Source: Agromyces agglutinans
Lineage (GTDB): Bacteria; Actinomycetota; Actinomycetes; Actinomycetales; Microbacteriaceae
DNA: 64,000 nt
Assembly (NCBI RefSeq): GCF_009647605.1
Contig: NZ_WJIF01000001.1
Location: 604,549 to 668,548, forward strand
Direction of reading: 5' to 3'
Both the position numbers and the translations under genes were made by a program. Within the stretch, counting starts at the first letter, position 1. Each line of letters begins with the position of its first letter. Of the stretch, positions 28,819 through 37,288 are shown one piece after another. A model generated the notes under the pieces. It saw nothing but the letters and a program-made list of their open reading frames with translations. It had not been told where the DNA came from and did not search any database.

Positions 28819-30816
28819 TCATCCGAGCGCTGCCGCGACGAGCCCGGTCGAGCGGATGCCCCGGCGCCTCGCGACCACCGCGGCGGTGAGCAGTACGCCG
28901 CCCAGGCCGAACAGGGCGAGCACGCCCGCGGCCGACGCCACGACCCCGCCCGCCGCGCCCGAGATGATGGCCTGCATGCCCTGCACCGCCCACGTCAACG
29001 GGAGGAACGGGCTCAGCACCTGGAACGGCCCGCTCAGCACCTCGACGGGGTAGAGGCCGCCGGTCGCGGCCAGTTGCAGCGCCACGAGGACGAGCGAGAC
29101 GAGCAGGCCCGCGCGGCCGAGCCAGGTCGTGAGGAACGCGTGGATCGCGGTGAACACGAGCGCGAGCAGGGCGGCGAACGCGAGCGTCTGCGGCAGCAGC
29201 GTCCACGACACCTCGAGCGCGGTGTGCAGCAGCGCGACGACGGCGACCGCCTGCGCGAGGCCGACGAGCGCGGCGCGCGCGAGCGCGCGCCACACGAGTC
29301 CGCCCGTCGACGCCGTGCTGCGCAGCGCGTCGCGTGAGATCGGCCGGAAGACGAGGAACAGCGCGAGCGCGCCGATCCACAGCCCGATCGGCACGAAGAG
29401 CATGCCGATGACGCCGCCCGTGGAGCCGATCTCGTGGTCGCGCGCGGTGTCGACGACGACCGGCTCGGCGACGACGTCGGCCGTGCGCTCGGCGTCGATG
29501 CCGGTGAGGGCGGAAGCGCCCTCGGCGCCCTGCGCGATTCCGTCGGCGAGTTCCGTCGTGCCGCTCGCGAGCTGCGTCGCACCGGCTGCCGCCTCCGACG
29601 CCCCCGACGAGAGCTGGCCGAGCCCCGTGGCGAGCTCGTCGACGCCGCCCGCGAGCTGGTCGGCGCCCGTGGCGAGGCCGCTCGCGCCGTCGCGGATCGC
29701 GGGCGAGCCGGCGGAGACCTGGGCGGCTCCGGACGCGAGCGTCGACAGGCCGGCCTGCAGCTCGTCGATCGCACCCCGCGATTCGGCCGCGAGCTGCTGT
29801 CCGCCCGTGGAGAGGCCCTGCAGCTGGCTGCGCACGCCGGTGACGGTCGCGGCCGCCTCCGCGATCTCGGGGAACTCCTCGACGAGCTCGGGGTTCGCGG
29901 CGACGAAGTCGTTGAGCTGGTCCGACGCGGGGCCGAGGTAGGTGTCGACCTGCGCGACGCCCGTGGCGATGCCGCCCGTGTAGGCGTCCCACTGGTCGGA
30001 GATCGCGTCGAGTCCCTGCGCCCCCGAGCTCGTCTGCCCGAGTCCGCCGGCGATGCCGTCGACGCCCTGCGTGTAGGCGGTCACCCCGTCGGCGAACTGC
30101 CCGACCCCTCCGGCGTACGCGGATGCGCCGGCCGCGGCATCCGTCGCTCCCGTCGCCGCCTGCGCGACACCGTCGGCGAGCCGGCCGACGCCGCCCGCGA
30201 GCGCGCCCGCTCCGCTGGAGAGCTCGGTCGCGCCGTCGGCGGCGTCGCCGAGCGAACCGCCCAGGGTCGCGAGGTTCGCGTAGAAGCCCTCGAGGTACTG
30301 CGCCGTGATCTCCTGCCCGAAGGCTGCGCTCATCGCGGTGCCGACCGACTGCGCGACGGCACCGGCGAGGTAGCCGTGGGCGTCGTCGGTGCGGATGGTG
30401 AGGCCGGCCTTCGTGGGGTCCGATCCCGACATCGACGTGATCGACGACGAGAAGTCCGAGGGGATGGTGAGCACGGCGTAGGCGTCGCCCGCCGCGAGCC
30501 GCGCCGCGGCATCCTCGTCGTTGGTGATCGTCCAGTCGAAGCCGGTCACGCCGTCGCCCGTGAGCTCGGTGACGAGCAGCCGGCCCGCGAGCACCGCCTG
30601 CTCCTCGCCGTCGGGCGTGGTGGTGGTGACCATCTCGTCGTCGTTGACGACGACGGCCGGGATCGTCTCGAGCCGGTCGGCGGCGCCGCCGAGGGCGCCC
30701 GACACGAGCCCCGCGACGGCCAGCGGCACGACGACGACGGTGGCGAGCAGCGCGCCGAAGCGCAGCCGCCGCTGCTTGGGGGTGCTGCCGAACAGCGCCT
30801 GGAGCCTGGAGCTCAT
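28819..30816 (-). CDS. YhgE/Pip family membrane protein
   Basis: A 665-residue protein with one N-terminal membrane helix (FGALLATVVVVPLAVAGLVS), a long extracytoplasmic region and five to six C-terminal helices (from GVIGMLFVPIGLWIGALALF), the ABC-2-like layout of YhgE/phage-infection proteins. The middle (about residues 195-470) is built from repeats such as DGAxxLAxGAxxLxxG, expected to form long helices. Relatives include EsaA and Pip. The ATG at 30816 overlaps the MMPL gene stop (ATGA), with GAGGAGG upstream, so the two are a translational unit. It may cooperate with the MMPL exporter in envelope or substrate export. Confidence 0.87.
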   Translation of the reverse strand: MSSRLQALFGSTPKQRRLRFGALLATVVVVPLAVAGLVSGALGGAADRLETIPAVVVNDDEMVTTTTPDGEEQAVLAGRLLVTELTGDGVTGFDWTITNDEDAAARLAAGDAYAVLTIPSDFSSSITSMSGSDPTKAGLTIRTDDAHGYLAGAVAQSVGTAMSAAFGQEITAQYLEGFYANLATLGGSLGDAADGATELSSGAGALAGGVGRLADGVAQAATGATDAAAGASAYAGGVGQFADGVTAYTQGVDGIAGGLGQTSSGAQGLDAISDQWDAYTGGIATGVAQVDTYLGPASDQLNDFVAANPELVEEFPEIAEAAATVTGVRSQLQGLSTGGQQLAAESRGAIDELQAGLSTLASGAAQVSAGSPAIRDGASGLATGADQLAGGVDELATGLGQLSSGASEAAAGATQLASGTTELADGIAQGAEGASALTGIDAERTADVVAEPVVVDTARDHEIGSTGGVIGMLFVPIGLWIGALALFLVFRPISRDALRSTASTGGLVWRALARAALVGLAQAVAVVALLHTALEVSWTLLPQTLAFAALLALVFTAIHAFLTTWLGRAGLLVSLVLVALQLAATGGLYPVEVLSGPFQVLSPFLPLTWAVQGMQAIISGAAGGVVASAAGVLALFGLGGVLLTAAVVARRRGIRSTGLVAAALG

Positions 30817-33710
30817 CGGGTGGCCTCCTCGAGGACGCGGGTCTGGATGGTTCGGATGCCGCGGCCGGCGTACGGGCTCGCGTCGTGGCCGGCCGCCACG
30901 CCGGCGACGACCGTCGTCGTCGCGGGCACGAGCCGGGCCGCGGACCGCCAGAATCCGGCGGACTCGGCGCCGGTCTCGTCGTCGAGGTCGATCACGACCG
31001 CCGCGGGGCGCTCGGCGAGCGCGCCGGCGAGCGCCACGAGCGCCCGGTCGACGGCGCCGAGCGCGGCGATCGGGGTGTCGCGTTCGATGGCGGATGCCTC
31101 GCCGGCAGCGCCGGCCGATGCCGCCGCGAGGCGGTCGGTCCAGTCGTCGACGACGCTGCGGCGCGGCGTGAGCCGGTACCAGGGGCGCGTCGCGTCGGCA
31201 CGCGAGGCGATCGCCTCCCCCACCGTGCGGGGCGCCGCCGCGTCGGAACCGGCGTCGAGCTCGGCGATCGCCACCGAGCGGCGGACGCTGCCCGCCGCGG
31301 TCGGCAGCGGTTCGTCGAGCACGGCGAGCCGGCCTGAGACCGGGTCGAGCCGGCCGGCGAGGGTCGCGAGCACGACCCGGCGGTCGACGGGGTCGCCCTC
31401 CACGAGGAGGAGGCCTCCTGCGGGCACTTCCGCGTCGAGCGGGCCGATCGGCCGATCGGGCAGGCCGAACACGACGCCGTCGGCGCGCACCGCGGCCGGC
31501 TGCGACCTGGCCCACTCGGCCTGGTCGAGGTGGGCGCGAAGGCCCACCCCCTCGATGTCGACGTCGGGCAGCACGCGGGCGAGCCACCTCGGCAGCCACC
31601 ACGCGCCGTGGCCGGCGAGGGCCATCGCGGCGGGCACCAGCGTCATCCGCACGAGGAAGGCGTCGAACGCGACGCCGATCGCGAGCGCGAACGCGATGCC
31701 CTTGATCACGCCGGAGCCCTCGGGCACGAACGCGAAGAAGACGAAGAACATGATGAGCGCGGCCGCCGTGACCACTCGCGCGGCGTGCTGGAACCCGTGC
31801 ACGACGGCTTCGCGCGGCCGACCCTCACCGCCGTGCTGCCGGCTGCGCACGTACTCCTCCCGCATGCCCGACACGAGGAACACCTCGTAGTCCATCGCGA
31901 GGCCGAAGAGCACGGCCATCAGCAGGATCGGGAGGAAGCTCAGGATCGGCCCCGGCTCGATGTGCAGGAGCTCGGCGCCCCAACCCCACTGGAACACGGC
32001 GACGGTCGCGCCGATGGCGCCGAACGCCGACAACAGGAAGCCGAGCGCCGCCTTCACCGGGACGAACACCGACCGGAACACGATCAGCAGCAGCACGATC
32101 GACAGGCCGACGACGATGAGCGCGAACGGCAGCAGCGCGTCGTCGAGGCGCTGCGAGATGTCGATCGCGACGGCGGTGTACCCCGTGACCGCGATCGGCG
32201 TGCCGAGGTCGGCCCGGATCGACGGCTCGAGGTCGCGGATGTCCTGCACGACCTGCTTCGTCGCTGGGTCGTCGGGGGCACTGTCGGGCACGACCTGGAT
32301 GATCGCCGTGTCGGCGGTCTCGTTGGGCAGCCCCTGGCCGACGTAGGCGACCCCGTCGACCTCGTCCAGCCGGTCGGCGATCGCGTCGAGGTCGCCGAAG
32401 ATGTCGGTCGTCTGCGTGATGTCGACCGTCACGATGAGCGGGCCGTTGTACCCGGGGCCGAACCCGGCCTCGATCATCTCGTACGCCTCGCGCTGGCTGG
32501 AGCCGGCCTCGCCGCTGCCGGCCGGCAGGTTCAGGTCGAGGCTCGCGGCCGGGATCGCGGCGGTACCGAGGAGGCCGACGACCAGGACGACGAACACGAC
32601 CGGCGCCTTCAGCACGGTCTGCACCCATCGGCGGCCCATCGTCGGCTTGCCGCCGTCGTCGGCCGCGAGCGCGCGGCGCGCGGTGCGGCCGCCGGCCTTC
32701 GGCGCGAGGCGCCGGCCGAGCAGGCCCATGAGCGCGGGCAGCAGGGTGAGCGCGCCCGCCACGGCGATGAACACCGCGAACGCGGCGGCGACGCCCATGA
32801 CGCTCAGGAACGGGATGCCGACCACGAGCAGGCCGAGCAGCGCGATGATGACCGTGAGCCCGGCGAACACGACCGCGCCGCCCGCGGTCGCGACGGCCTC
32901 GGCCGCGCTCTCCTCCGGGTCCTGGCCGCGCGCGAGCTGCGTGCGATGCCGCGAGAGGATGAACAGCGCGTAGTCGATGCCGACCGCGAGGCCGATCATG
33001 ACGGCGAGCATGGGCGCCGTGCTCGAGACCGTCGCGAAGGCGGCGACGAGCGAGATGCCGCCGAAGGCGGCGCCGACGCCCACGAGCGCCGTCACCAGCG
33101 GCATCCCGGCCGACAGCAGCGACCCGAAGGTGATGACGAGCACGACACCGGCGAACGCCACGCCGAGCAGCTCGGTGACCGTGAGCCCGAAGGTCGTCTC
33201 CTGGAAGACCTCGCCCCCGAAGGCGACGCTCAGGCCCGCGTCCTCGCCGATCGCGCCGGTGTCGGTGACCGCGTCGAGCGAGGCCGGCGTGACGTCCGTC
33301 GACTGCCCCTCGAACGTGACCTGGATGTACGCCGTGCGCTCGTCGTCGGAGACCTGGTCGCCCGCGTACTCGTCGAACGGGCCGAGCACGCTCGCGACCC
33401 CGTCGACCTGCTCGAGGTCGGCCTCCATCGCCTCGATGGCGGCGCGGTTCGAGGCATCCTCGACCGAATCGCCCTCGGGCGCCTCGAGCACCGCCTTGGC
33501 CGACGCGCCCGCGGTCTGCGGGAAGACGGCGGCGAGCTGGTCGATCGCCTCCTGCGACTCGGTGCCGGGGATCGAGTACGACTCCTGCAGCTGGCCGCCG
33601 ACGCCCAGCCCGAGCCCGAGCAGGGCGCCGAGGGCGAGCACCCAGGCGGCGATGACGACCCACGCCCGTCGGTAGGCGAATCGTCCGATGCGGTGGAGCA
33701 GCAGTGCCAC
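30813..33710 (-). CDS. MMPL/RND exporter fused to a degenerate ABC ATPase-like domain
   Basis: A 965-residue protein. Residues 1-720 are an MMPL-type RND pump: two six-helix bundles with large extracytoplasmic loops, IGLAVGIDYALFILSRHR and LFGLAMDYEVFLVSGMREEY marking the conserved proton-relay region in each half. Residues about 740-950 read like an ABC nucleotide-binding domain (PLDAEVPAGGLLLVEGDP, LAGRLDPVSGRLAVL, ALVALAGALAERPAAVVIDL). However, the Walker A Gly-Lys-Ser/Thr and the LSGGQ signature are missing, so ATP hydrolysis is unlikely. It lies 10 nt after a TetR gene and overlaps the YhgE-like gene. The substrate is unknown, perhaps a lipid or lipophilic compound. Confidence 0.88.
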   Translation of the reverse strand: MALLLHRIGRFAYRRAWVVIAAWVLALGALLGLGLGVGGQLQESYSIPGTESQEAIDQLAAVFPQTAGASAKAVLEAPEGDSVEDASNRAAIEAMEADLEQVDGVASVLGPFDEYAGDQVSDDERTAYIQVTFEGQSTDVTPASLDAVTDTGAIGEDAGLSVAFGGEVFQETTFGLTVTELLGVAFAGVVLVITFGSLLSAGMPLVTALVGVGAAFGGISLVAAFATVSSTAPMLAVMIGLAVGIDYALFILSRHRTQLARGQDPEESAAEAVATAGGAVVFAGLTVIIALLGLLVVGIPFLSVMGVAAAFAVFIAVAGALTLLPALMGLLGRRLAPKAGGRTARRALAADDGGKPTMGRRWVQTVLKAPVVFVVLVVGLLGTAAIPAASLDLNLPAGSGEAGSSQREAYEMIEAGFGPGYNGPLIVTVDITQTTDIFGDLDAIADRLDEVDGVAYVGQGLPNETADTAIIQVVPDSAPDDPATKQVVQDIRDLEPSIRADLGTPIAVTGYTAVAIDISQRLDDALLPFALIVVGLSIVLLLIVFRSVFVPVKAALGFLLSAFGAIGATVAVFQWGWGAELLHIEPGPILSFLPILLMAVLFGLAMDYEVFLVSGMREEYVRSRQHGGEGRPREAVVHGFQHAARVVTAAALIMFFVFFAFVPEGSGVIKGIAFALAIGVAFDAFLVRMTLVPAAMALAGHGAWWLPRWLARVLPDVDIEGVGLRAHLDQAEWARSQPAAVRADGVVFGLPDRPIGPLDAEVPAGGLLLVEGDPVDRRVVLATLAGRLDPVSGRLAVLDEPLPTAAGSVRRSVAIAELDAGSDAAAPRTVGEAIASRADATRPWYRLTPRRSVVDDWTDRLAAASAGAAGEASAIERDTPIAALGAVDRALVALAGALAERPAAVVIDLDDETGAESAGFWRSAARLVPATTTVVAGVAAGHDASPYAGRGIRTIQTRVLEEATR

Positions 33711-33720
33711 GGGGTCTCTC

Positions 33721-34332
33721 TCAGTCGTGGTCGGTCGTGGTGGCGTCGTGACGGCCTCGCCGCACGAGCAGTTCTGCGAGGACGCCGCGCAGGGCCGTGC
33801 GCAGCTCGTCGTCGGCCGGCAGGGTCTCGGCGTCGGCGAAGGTGCGGCCTGCGGTCAACAGGAAGGCCGCACCGCCGAGGGCGATCCCGAAGCGCACCTG
33901 GTCGGCGACCGACTCCCGCTCGCGACCGATCGCGTTCGCGAGCCGTCGCACCGCAGCGTTCGCTCGCGCGATGATCGGCAGCTCGGCGAGGCTCTGCCCC
34001 TGGATGAGGAAGACGTGCACCGCCTCGCGGTGCTCGAGGAGCAGGTCGACGACGCGGTCGACGAGCACGCGCCGGCGTCCGCTGCCGCGAGCGGCGAGGA
34101 AGTCGTCGAGGATGCCCTCGAACGCCGCGACCGCGGGCTCGATGGCGGCTTCGAGCAGCGCGTCCTTCGACGCGTAGTGGTACAGCACGCTCGACTTCGC
34201 GTAGCCGGCGTGGTCGGCGATCGACTGCAGGGAGGTCGCCGCGAACCCGACGCTCGCGAACTGTTCGAGCGCGGCCTGCTTCAACTCGTCGGCGGCGCGC
34301 ACGCGTGACGCGGGAGGGATCACGGAGGGCAT
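33721..34332 (-). CDS. TetR family regulator of the MMPL-YhgE operon
   Basis: A 203-residue TetR/AcrR protein. The HTH is at about residues 27-60 (FAATSLQSIADHAGYAKSSVLYHYASKDALLE), followed by a helical ligand domain. It is the first gene of the operon, 10 nt before the MMPL gene. Two palindromes lie 14-46 bp upstream of its ATG at 34332, so it probably represses its own operon and perhaps the divergent small gene at 34429. The ligand is unknown. Confidence 0.92.
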   Translation of the reverse strand: MPSVIPPASRVRAADELKQAALEQFASVGFAATSLQSIADHAGYAKSSVLYHYASKDALLEAAIEPAVAAFEGILDDFLAARGSGRRRVLVDRVVDLLLEHREAVHVFLIQGQSLAELPIIARANAAVRRLANAIGRERESVADQVRFGIALGGAAFLLTAGRTFADAETLPADDELRTALRGVLAELLVRRGRHDATTTDHD

Positions 34333-34345
34333 GCTTCGACGCTAG

Positions 34346-34378
34346 TGACCGATCGGTCAGTCCCTGTCCGATCGGTCA
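34346..34378. promoter_or_regulatory. Tandem TetR operators
   Basis: TGACCGATCGGTCA (34346-34359) is a perfect 14-bp palindrome. TGTCCGATCGGTCA (34365-34378) is a second copy with one broken base pair, centred 19 bp away. They lie directly upstream of the TetR start and also upstream of the divergent small gene. Two sites about two helical turns apart suggest cooperative dimer binding. Confidence 0.9.
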
Positions 34379-34428
34379 GATTCACGGATGACTCCCAGCG
34401 CGCCCGGGCGAACGGGTAGCGTGGCGGC

Positions 34429-34617
34429 ATGCGCAAGTACCTGTTCTCGGGGGCCGTGGTCAGTGCGATCTTCAGCGGAATCGGCGTCGTCCGAGCCACG
34501 GCGGCCGGTCCGCGCGACTGGCGTCTGCTGCTGATGTGGATCTCCTGGGCCGCGAGCCTCGCCATCGCGATCGGCACCGTGGCCGAAGACGCGAAGGACG
34601 GCGAACTGGGGTCCTGA
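34429..34617 (+). CDS. Small hypothetical membrane protein
   Basis: A 62-residue protein with two likely membrane helices (LFSGAVVSAIFSGIGVVRAT and WRLLLMWISWAASLAIAIGT) and an acidic tail. No family is recognised. The ATG at 34429 is the only sensible start. It is divergent from the TetR-MMPL-YhgE operon and shares its operator region, so it might be co-regulated, but nothing else links it to them. Confidence 0.6.
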   Translation: MRKYLFSGAVVSAIFSGIGVVRATAAGPRDWRLLLMWISWAASLAIAIGTVAEDAKDGELGS

Positions 34618-34716
34618 CCCGACGGCGTGTCAGTTGGCGCGACCCCGCGCGCGTGCACGAGACTTGGCGGACCGGGCACCCTGCCGCCCGCGCCGTACCT
34701 CCGAAAGGAGCCACCG

Positions 34717-35142
34717 ATGTTCCGCCGCTGGCGCCGCCGTGCACGACTCGCAGCCGAGGCCGCCGCTCACGCCGCACCGAAGCCTCGCGAATCGGCTGCC
34801 GATCTCCGCGGCGAGCACATCTTCGAGCTCCTCAACGCCAAGCTCGCCGAGTTCATCGGCGCGAACGGTCAGTGGGCGCTCGTGCGACGCACGCCCGAAG
34901 ACACCGATCGCATCTTCGACGCCGTGGTGACGCACCAGATCGCGGCCGACCTCACGCGCGTCATCCTCGACGAGCGCGAGACCGTCGCCGTGGTCGTGCC
35001 CGAGGGCGAGGAGTCGATGGCCCTGGCATGGACGCCGGCGCCGCTGGTCGTGTGGACCGAGCCGGCCCGTACCGACGCCGAAGGATCGGCCGACGGCGAG
35101 GTTCCCTCGATCGCGCGCGCCGAGCTCGAGGCCGCCGCCTGA
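34717..35142 (+). CDS. Hypothetical cytoplasmic protein
   Basis: A 141-residue protein without recognised domains. A basic N-terminus ([15 protein letters not shown]) is followed by a compact region, HIFELLNAKLAEFIGANGQW, then FDAVVTHQIAADLTRVILDERETVAVVVPEG. GAAAGGAG lies 7 nt before the ATG at 34717, which decides the start; the frame extends to 34627 without support. It stands alone between a small membrane-protein gene and the biotin-transport operon. Confidence 0.68.
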   Translation: MFRRWRRRARLAAEAAAHAAPKPRESAADLRGEHIFELLNAKLAEFIGANGQWALVRRTPEDTDRIFDAVVTHQIAADLTRVILDERETVAVVVPEGEESMALAWTPAPLVVWTEPARTDAEGSADGEVPSIARAELEAAA

Positions 35143-35206
35143 GGGCAGCGCCCGAGGCCGACGGTCGAGACCGGCGCTCGTCCAAAGTCGCGAGCGGAAT
35201 CTTGTA

Positions 35207-35226
35207 GGTCGTCTTCTGCGACGACC
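35207..35226. promoter_or_regulatory. Possible operator dyad upstream of bioY
   Basis: GGTCGTC-N6-GACGACC (35207-35213 and 35220-35226) lies about 66 bp before the bioY start. It does not match the BirA or BioQ consensus I know, so its regulator is open. An operator here would control the whole five-gene operon. Confidence 0.4.
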
Positions 35227-35291
35227 CCTCCCGCCTTCGTAGCGTGATGCCCGGGCACTCCGCCCGAACACGCCGACGAACCAGGGGAACC

Positions 35292-36038
35292 ATGACGACC
35301 GATTCCGCGCCCGCCTCGACGACCGGCACCGACTCGACCGGCACGGGCGCCGACGCGACCGGCACCGACTCGACCGGCACCGCGCCTGACTCGACCGGCA
35401 CCGCGCCTGACTCGACTGCTCCCGACCGCGCGCCGCGCCGGCGTCGCGGGACGGCGACCGACCTCGCGCAGATCGCCGTCTTCGCGGCCCTCATCGCCGC
35501 GCTCGGCCTGCCCGGGTCGCTCTACCTCGGCGGCGGCGCCGTGCCGATCACGTTCCAGACCCTCGGCGTCATGCTCGCGGGCGCGATCCTCGGCGCCCGC
35601 AAGGGATTCCTGTCGGTGCTCCTGCTCATCGCGCTCGTCGCCGCCGGCCTCCCCCTCCTATCGGGTGGCCGCGGCGGGCTCGGCGTGTTCCTCAGCCCGA
35701 CCGCGGGATACCTCGTCGGGTGGCTGCTGGGCGTCGTCGTCATCGGGTGGGCGACCGCACGCCTGCTCCCGCGCTACCGGCTGCTGCCGGCCCTGCTGTG
35801 GACCGCACTCGGCGGCATCGTCGCGATCTACCTCGCGGGCGTGCCGGTCGTCGCGTGGACGACCGACCTCCCGATCGGCGCAGCGGCCGCCGGTTCGCTC
35901 ATCTTCCTCCCCGGCGACCTGGCGAAGGTCGTCCTCACGGTGCTCGTCGCGAAGGGCGTGCACCGGGCGTGGCCCGGTCTCATCACCCCGCGGCCGTGGC
36001 CGTGGAGCCGGACGGCGGAGGTCGCGTCCGGCGCATGA
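35292..36038 (+). CDS. bioY: Biotin ECF transporter S component
   Basis: A 248-residue BioY protein with six membrane helices. Core blocks: LAQIAVFAALIAALGLPGSL, GAVPITFQTLGVMLAGAILG, RKGFLSVLLLIALVAAGLPLLSGGRGG, and the P(T/S)AGYLVGW motif that binds biotin. The first 50 residues are an unusual hydrophilic extension of DSTGTAP-like repeats. It captures biotin and works with BioM and BioN encoded at the operon's end. The ATG at 35292 is preceded by AGGGGAA. The stop overlaps the next gene as ATGA. Confidence 0.95.
   Translation: MTTDSAPASTTGTDSTGTGADATGTDSTGTAPDSTGTAPDSTAPDRAPRRRRGTATDLAQIAVFAALIAALGLPGSLYLGGGAVPITFQTLGVMLAGAILGARKGFLSVLLLIALVAAGLPLLSGGRGGLGVFLSPTAGYLVGWLLGVVVIGWATARLLPRYRLLPALLWTALGGIVAIYLAGVPVVAWTTDLPIGAAAAGSLIFLPGDLAKVVLTVLVAKGVHRAWPGLITPRPWPWSRTAEVASGA
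35328..35420. repeat. Tandem repeats in the 5' end of bioY
   Basis: A perfect 21-bp unit occurs at 35367-35387 and 35388-35408, preceded by shorter units sharing ACTCGACCGGCAC. In frame they encode DSTGTAPDSTGTAPDST. The length is probably variable between strains and outside the membrane domain, so it is tolerated. Confidence 0.88.
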
Positions 36039-37288
36039 GCGACTGGATCAACGGCTCGCCGCGTGACGTCGCCCTCTCGTTCGAGGGCGACGTCACGCGG
36101 TACGTCGACCTGCGCCGGGCGGTGGGCGCCGCACGCCTTCCCGACGGCGACGGCGCGGTCGGATGCCCCGCCGGCATCGACCACGCCGCCACCCTGACGA
36201 CCGTGCTCGCCGCGCTCGACCGGGGACGTCCGGTGATCGTGGGAGCCGATCAGGCCGCCGCCGACCGCGTCGCGAGCGAGCTTCCGCTAGGGACCGCGCT
36301 CGCGCTGGCGACGTCGGGTTCGTCGTCGGCGGGCGCCACCGGGCGCCTCGTCGCGCGCACCGATGCCTCGTGGCTCGCCTCGGCGGCACCGCTCGCCGAG
36401 ATCGCGGGTCTCGGGTCGGATGACCGGTTCGCGCTCACCGGGCCGCTGCACGTCTCGATGCACCTCTACGCCGCGCTGCACGCGTTGTGGCTCGGTGCCA
36501 CGATCGGCGACACCCTCGCCGGCGCGACCGCGGCGCAGGTCACGCCGACGCGCCTGGCGCGGCTGCTCAACGCCGGGGCCACGCCGTCGACCGTGATCGT
36601 CGCCGGGGCCGCCCTGCCCGACGCGGTGCGCGAGCGAGCCGCGGCGCGGGGCATCCGGCTCGTGGAGTACTACGGCGCCGCGGAACTCTCGTTCGTGCTC
36701 GCGGGCCCGGCTGGTGCGATGGCCCCCTTCCCGGGCGTCGAGGTCGAGCTGCGGCCGGCTGGCACTCCGGCCGGGCTCGGTGTCCCGGCCGAGTTGTGGG
36801 CCCGATCGCCGTACCTCGCGCTCGACGTCGTCGGCAGCGGCGGGATGCTCCGCCGCGACGCGGCCGGATTCGCGACGGTCGGCGACCTCGCCGAGCGAAC
36901 GGATGCCACCTACCGCGTGCTCGGCCGCGGCGATGCCGCCATCACGACCGCGGGTGCGACCGTGGTCGCCGAGGCGGTGGAGGCGCGTCTCCTGGCGCTC
37001 CCGGGGGTCGAGGCGGTCGCCGTCCTCGGCCAGCCGCACGAGCTGCTCGGCGAGCGCGTCGTCGCCGTCGTCGAGCTGACCGCCGGCGGCTCGATCGACC
37101 GCATCGCGTCGCTCGCCCGACCGCTGCTCGCGACCGCCGAGCTCCCCCGGCGCTGGATCGCCGCGACCCTGCCCCGTACGTCGTCGGGCAAGGTCGCCCG
37201 CGGTGCGCTCCGCGACGCGCTGGCGAACGGCTCACTCGGCGAGCCGACCGAGTCGACCGGGGCGGCCCGGAACGGCGCGGTCCGATGA
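36035..37288 (+). CDS. AMP-binding acyl-CoA synthetase (YhfT-like)
   Basis: A 417-residue adenylate-forming enzyme, shorter than the usual 480-550. LATSGSSSAGATGR is the phosphate loop (lacking the usual Pro-Lys), VEYYGAAELSFV the A5 motif, TVGDLAERTD and RVLGRGDAAITTAG the A7/A8 motifs, and LPRTSSGKVARGAL the A10 lysine motif. It should activate a carboxylate as acyl-CoA. It is coupled to bioY and the thiolase gene by ATGA overlaps. In Bacillus, yhfU (bioY-like), yhfT (this type) and yhfS (thiolase) form a BirA-controlled operon, so a pimelate or biotin side-chain role is plausible but unproven. Confidence 0.82.
   Translation: MSDWINGSPRDVALSFEGDVTRYVDLRRAVGAARLPDGDGAVGCPAGIDHAATLTTVLAALDRGRPVIVGADQAAADRVASELPLGTALALATSGSSSAGATGRLVARTDASWLASAAPLAEIAGLGSDDRFALTGPLHVSMHLYAALHALWLGATIGDTLAGATAAQVTPTRLARLLNAGATPSTVIVAGAALPDAVRERAAARGIRLVEYYGAAELSFVLAGPAGAMAPFPGVEVELRPAGTPAGLGVPAELWARSPYLALDVVGSGGMLRRDAAGFATVGDLAERTDATYRVLGRGDAAITTAGATVVAEAVEARLLALPGVEAVAVLGQPHELLGERVVAVVELTAGGSIDRIASLARPLLATAELPRRWIAATLPRTSSGKVARGALRDALANGSLGEPTESTGAARNGAVR

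Noticed and set aside
35328..35420. CRISPR-like repeats
   Set aside because: The units are head-to-tail without spacers and encode a DSTGTAP protein repeat. No CRISPR array was seen anywhere in the window.
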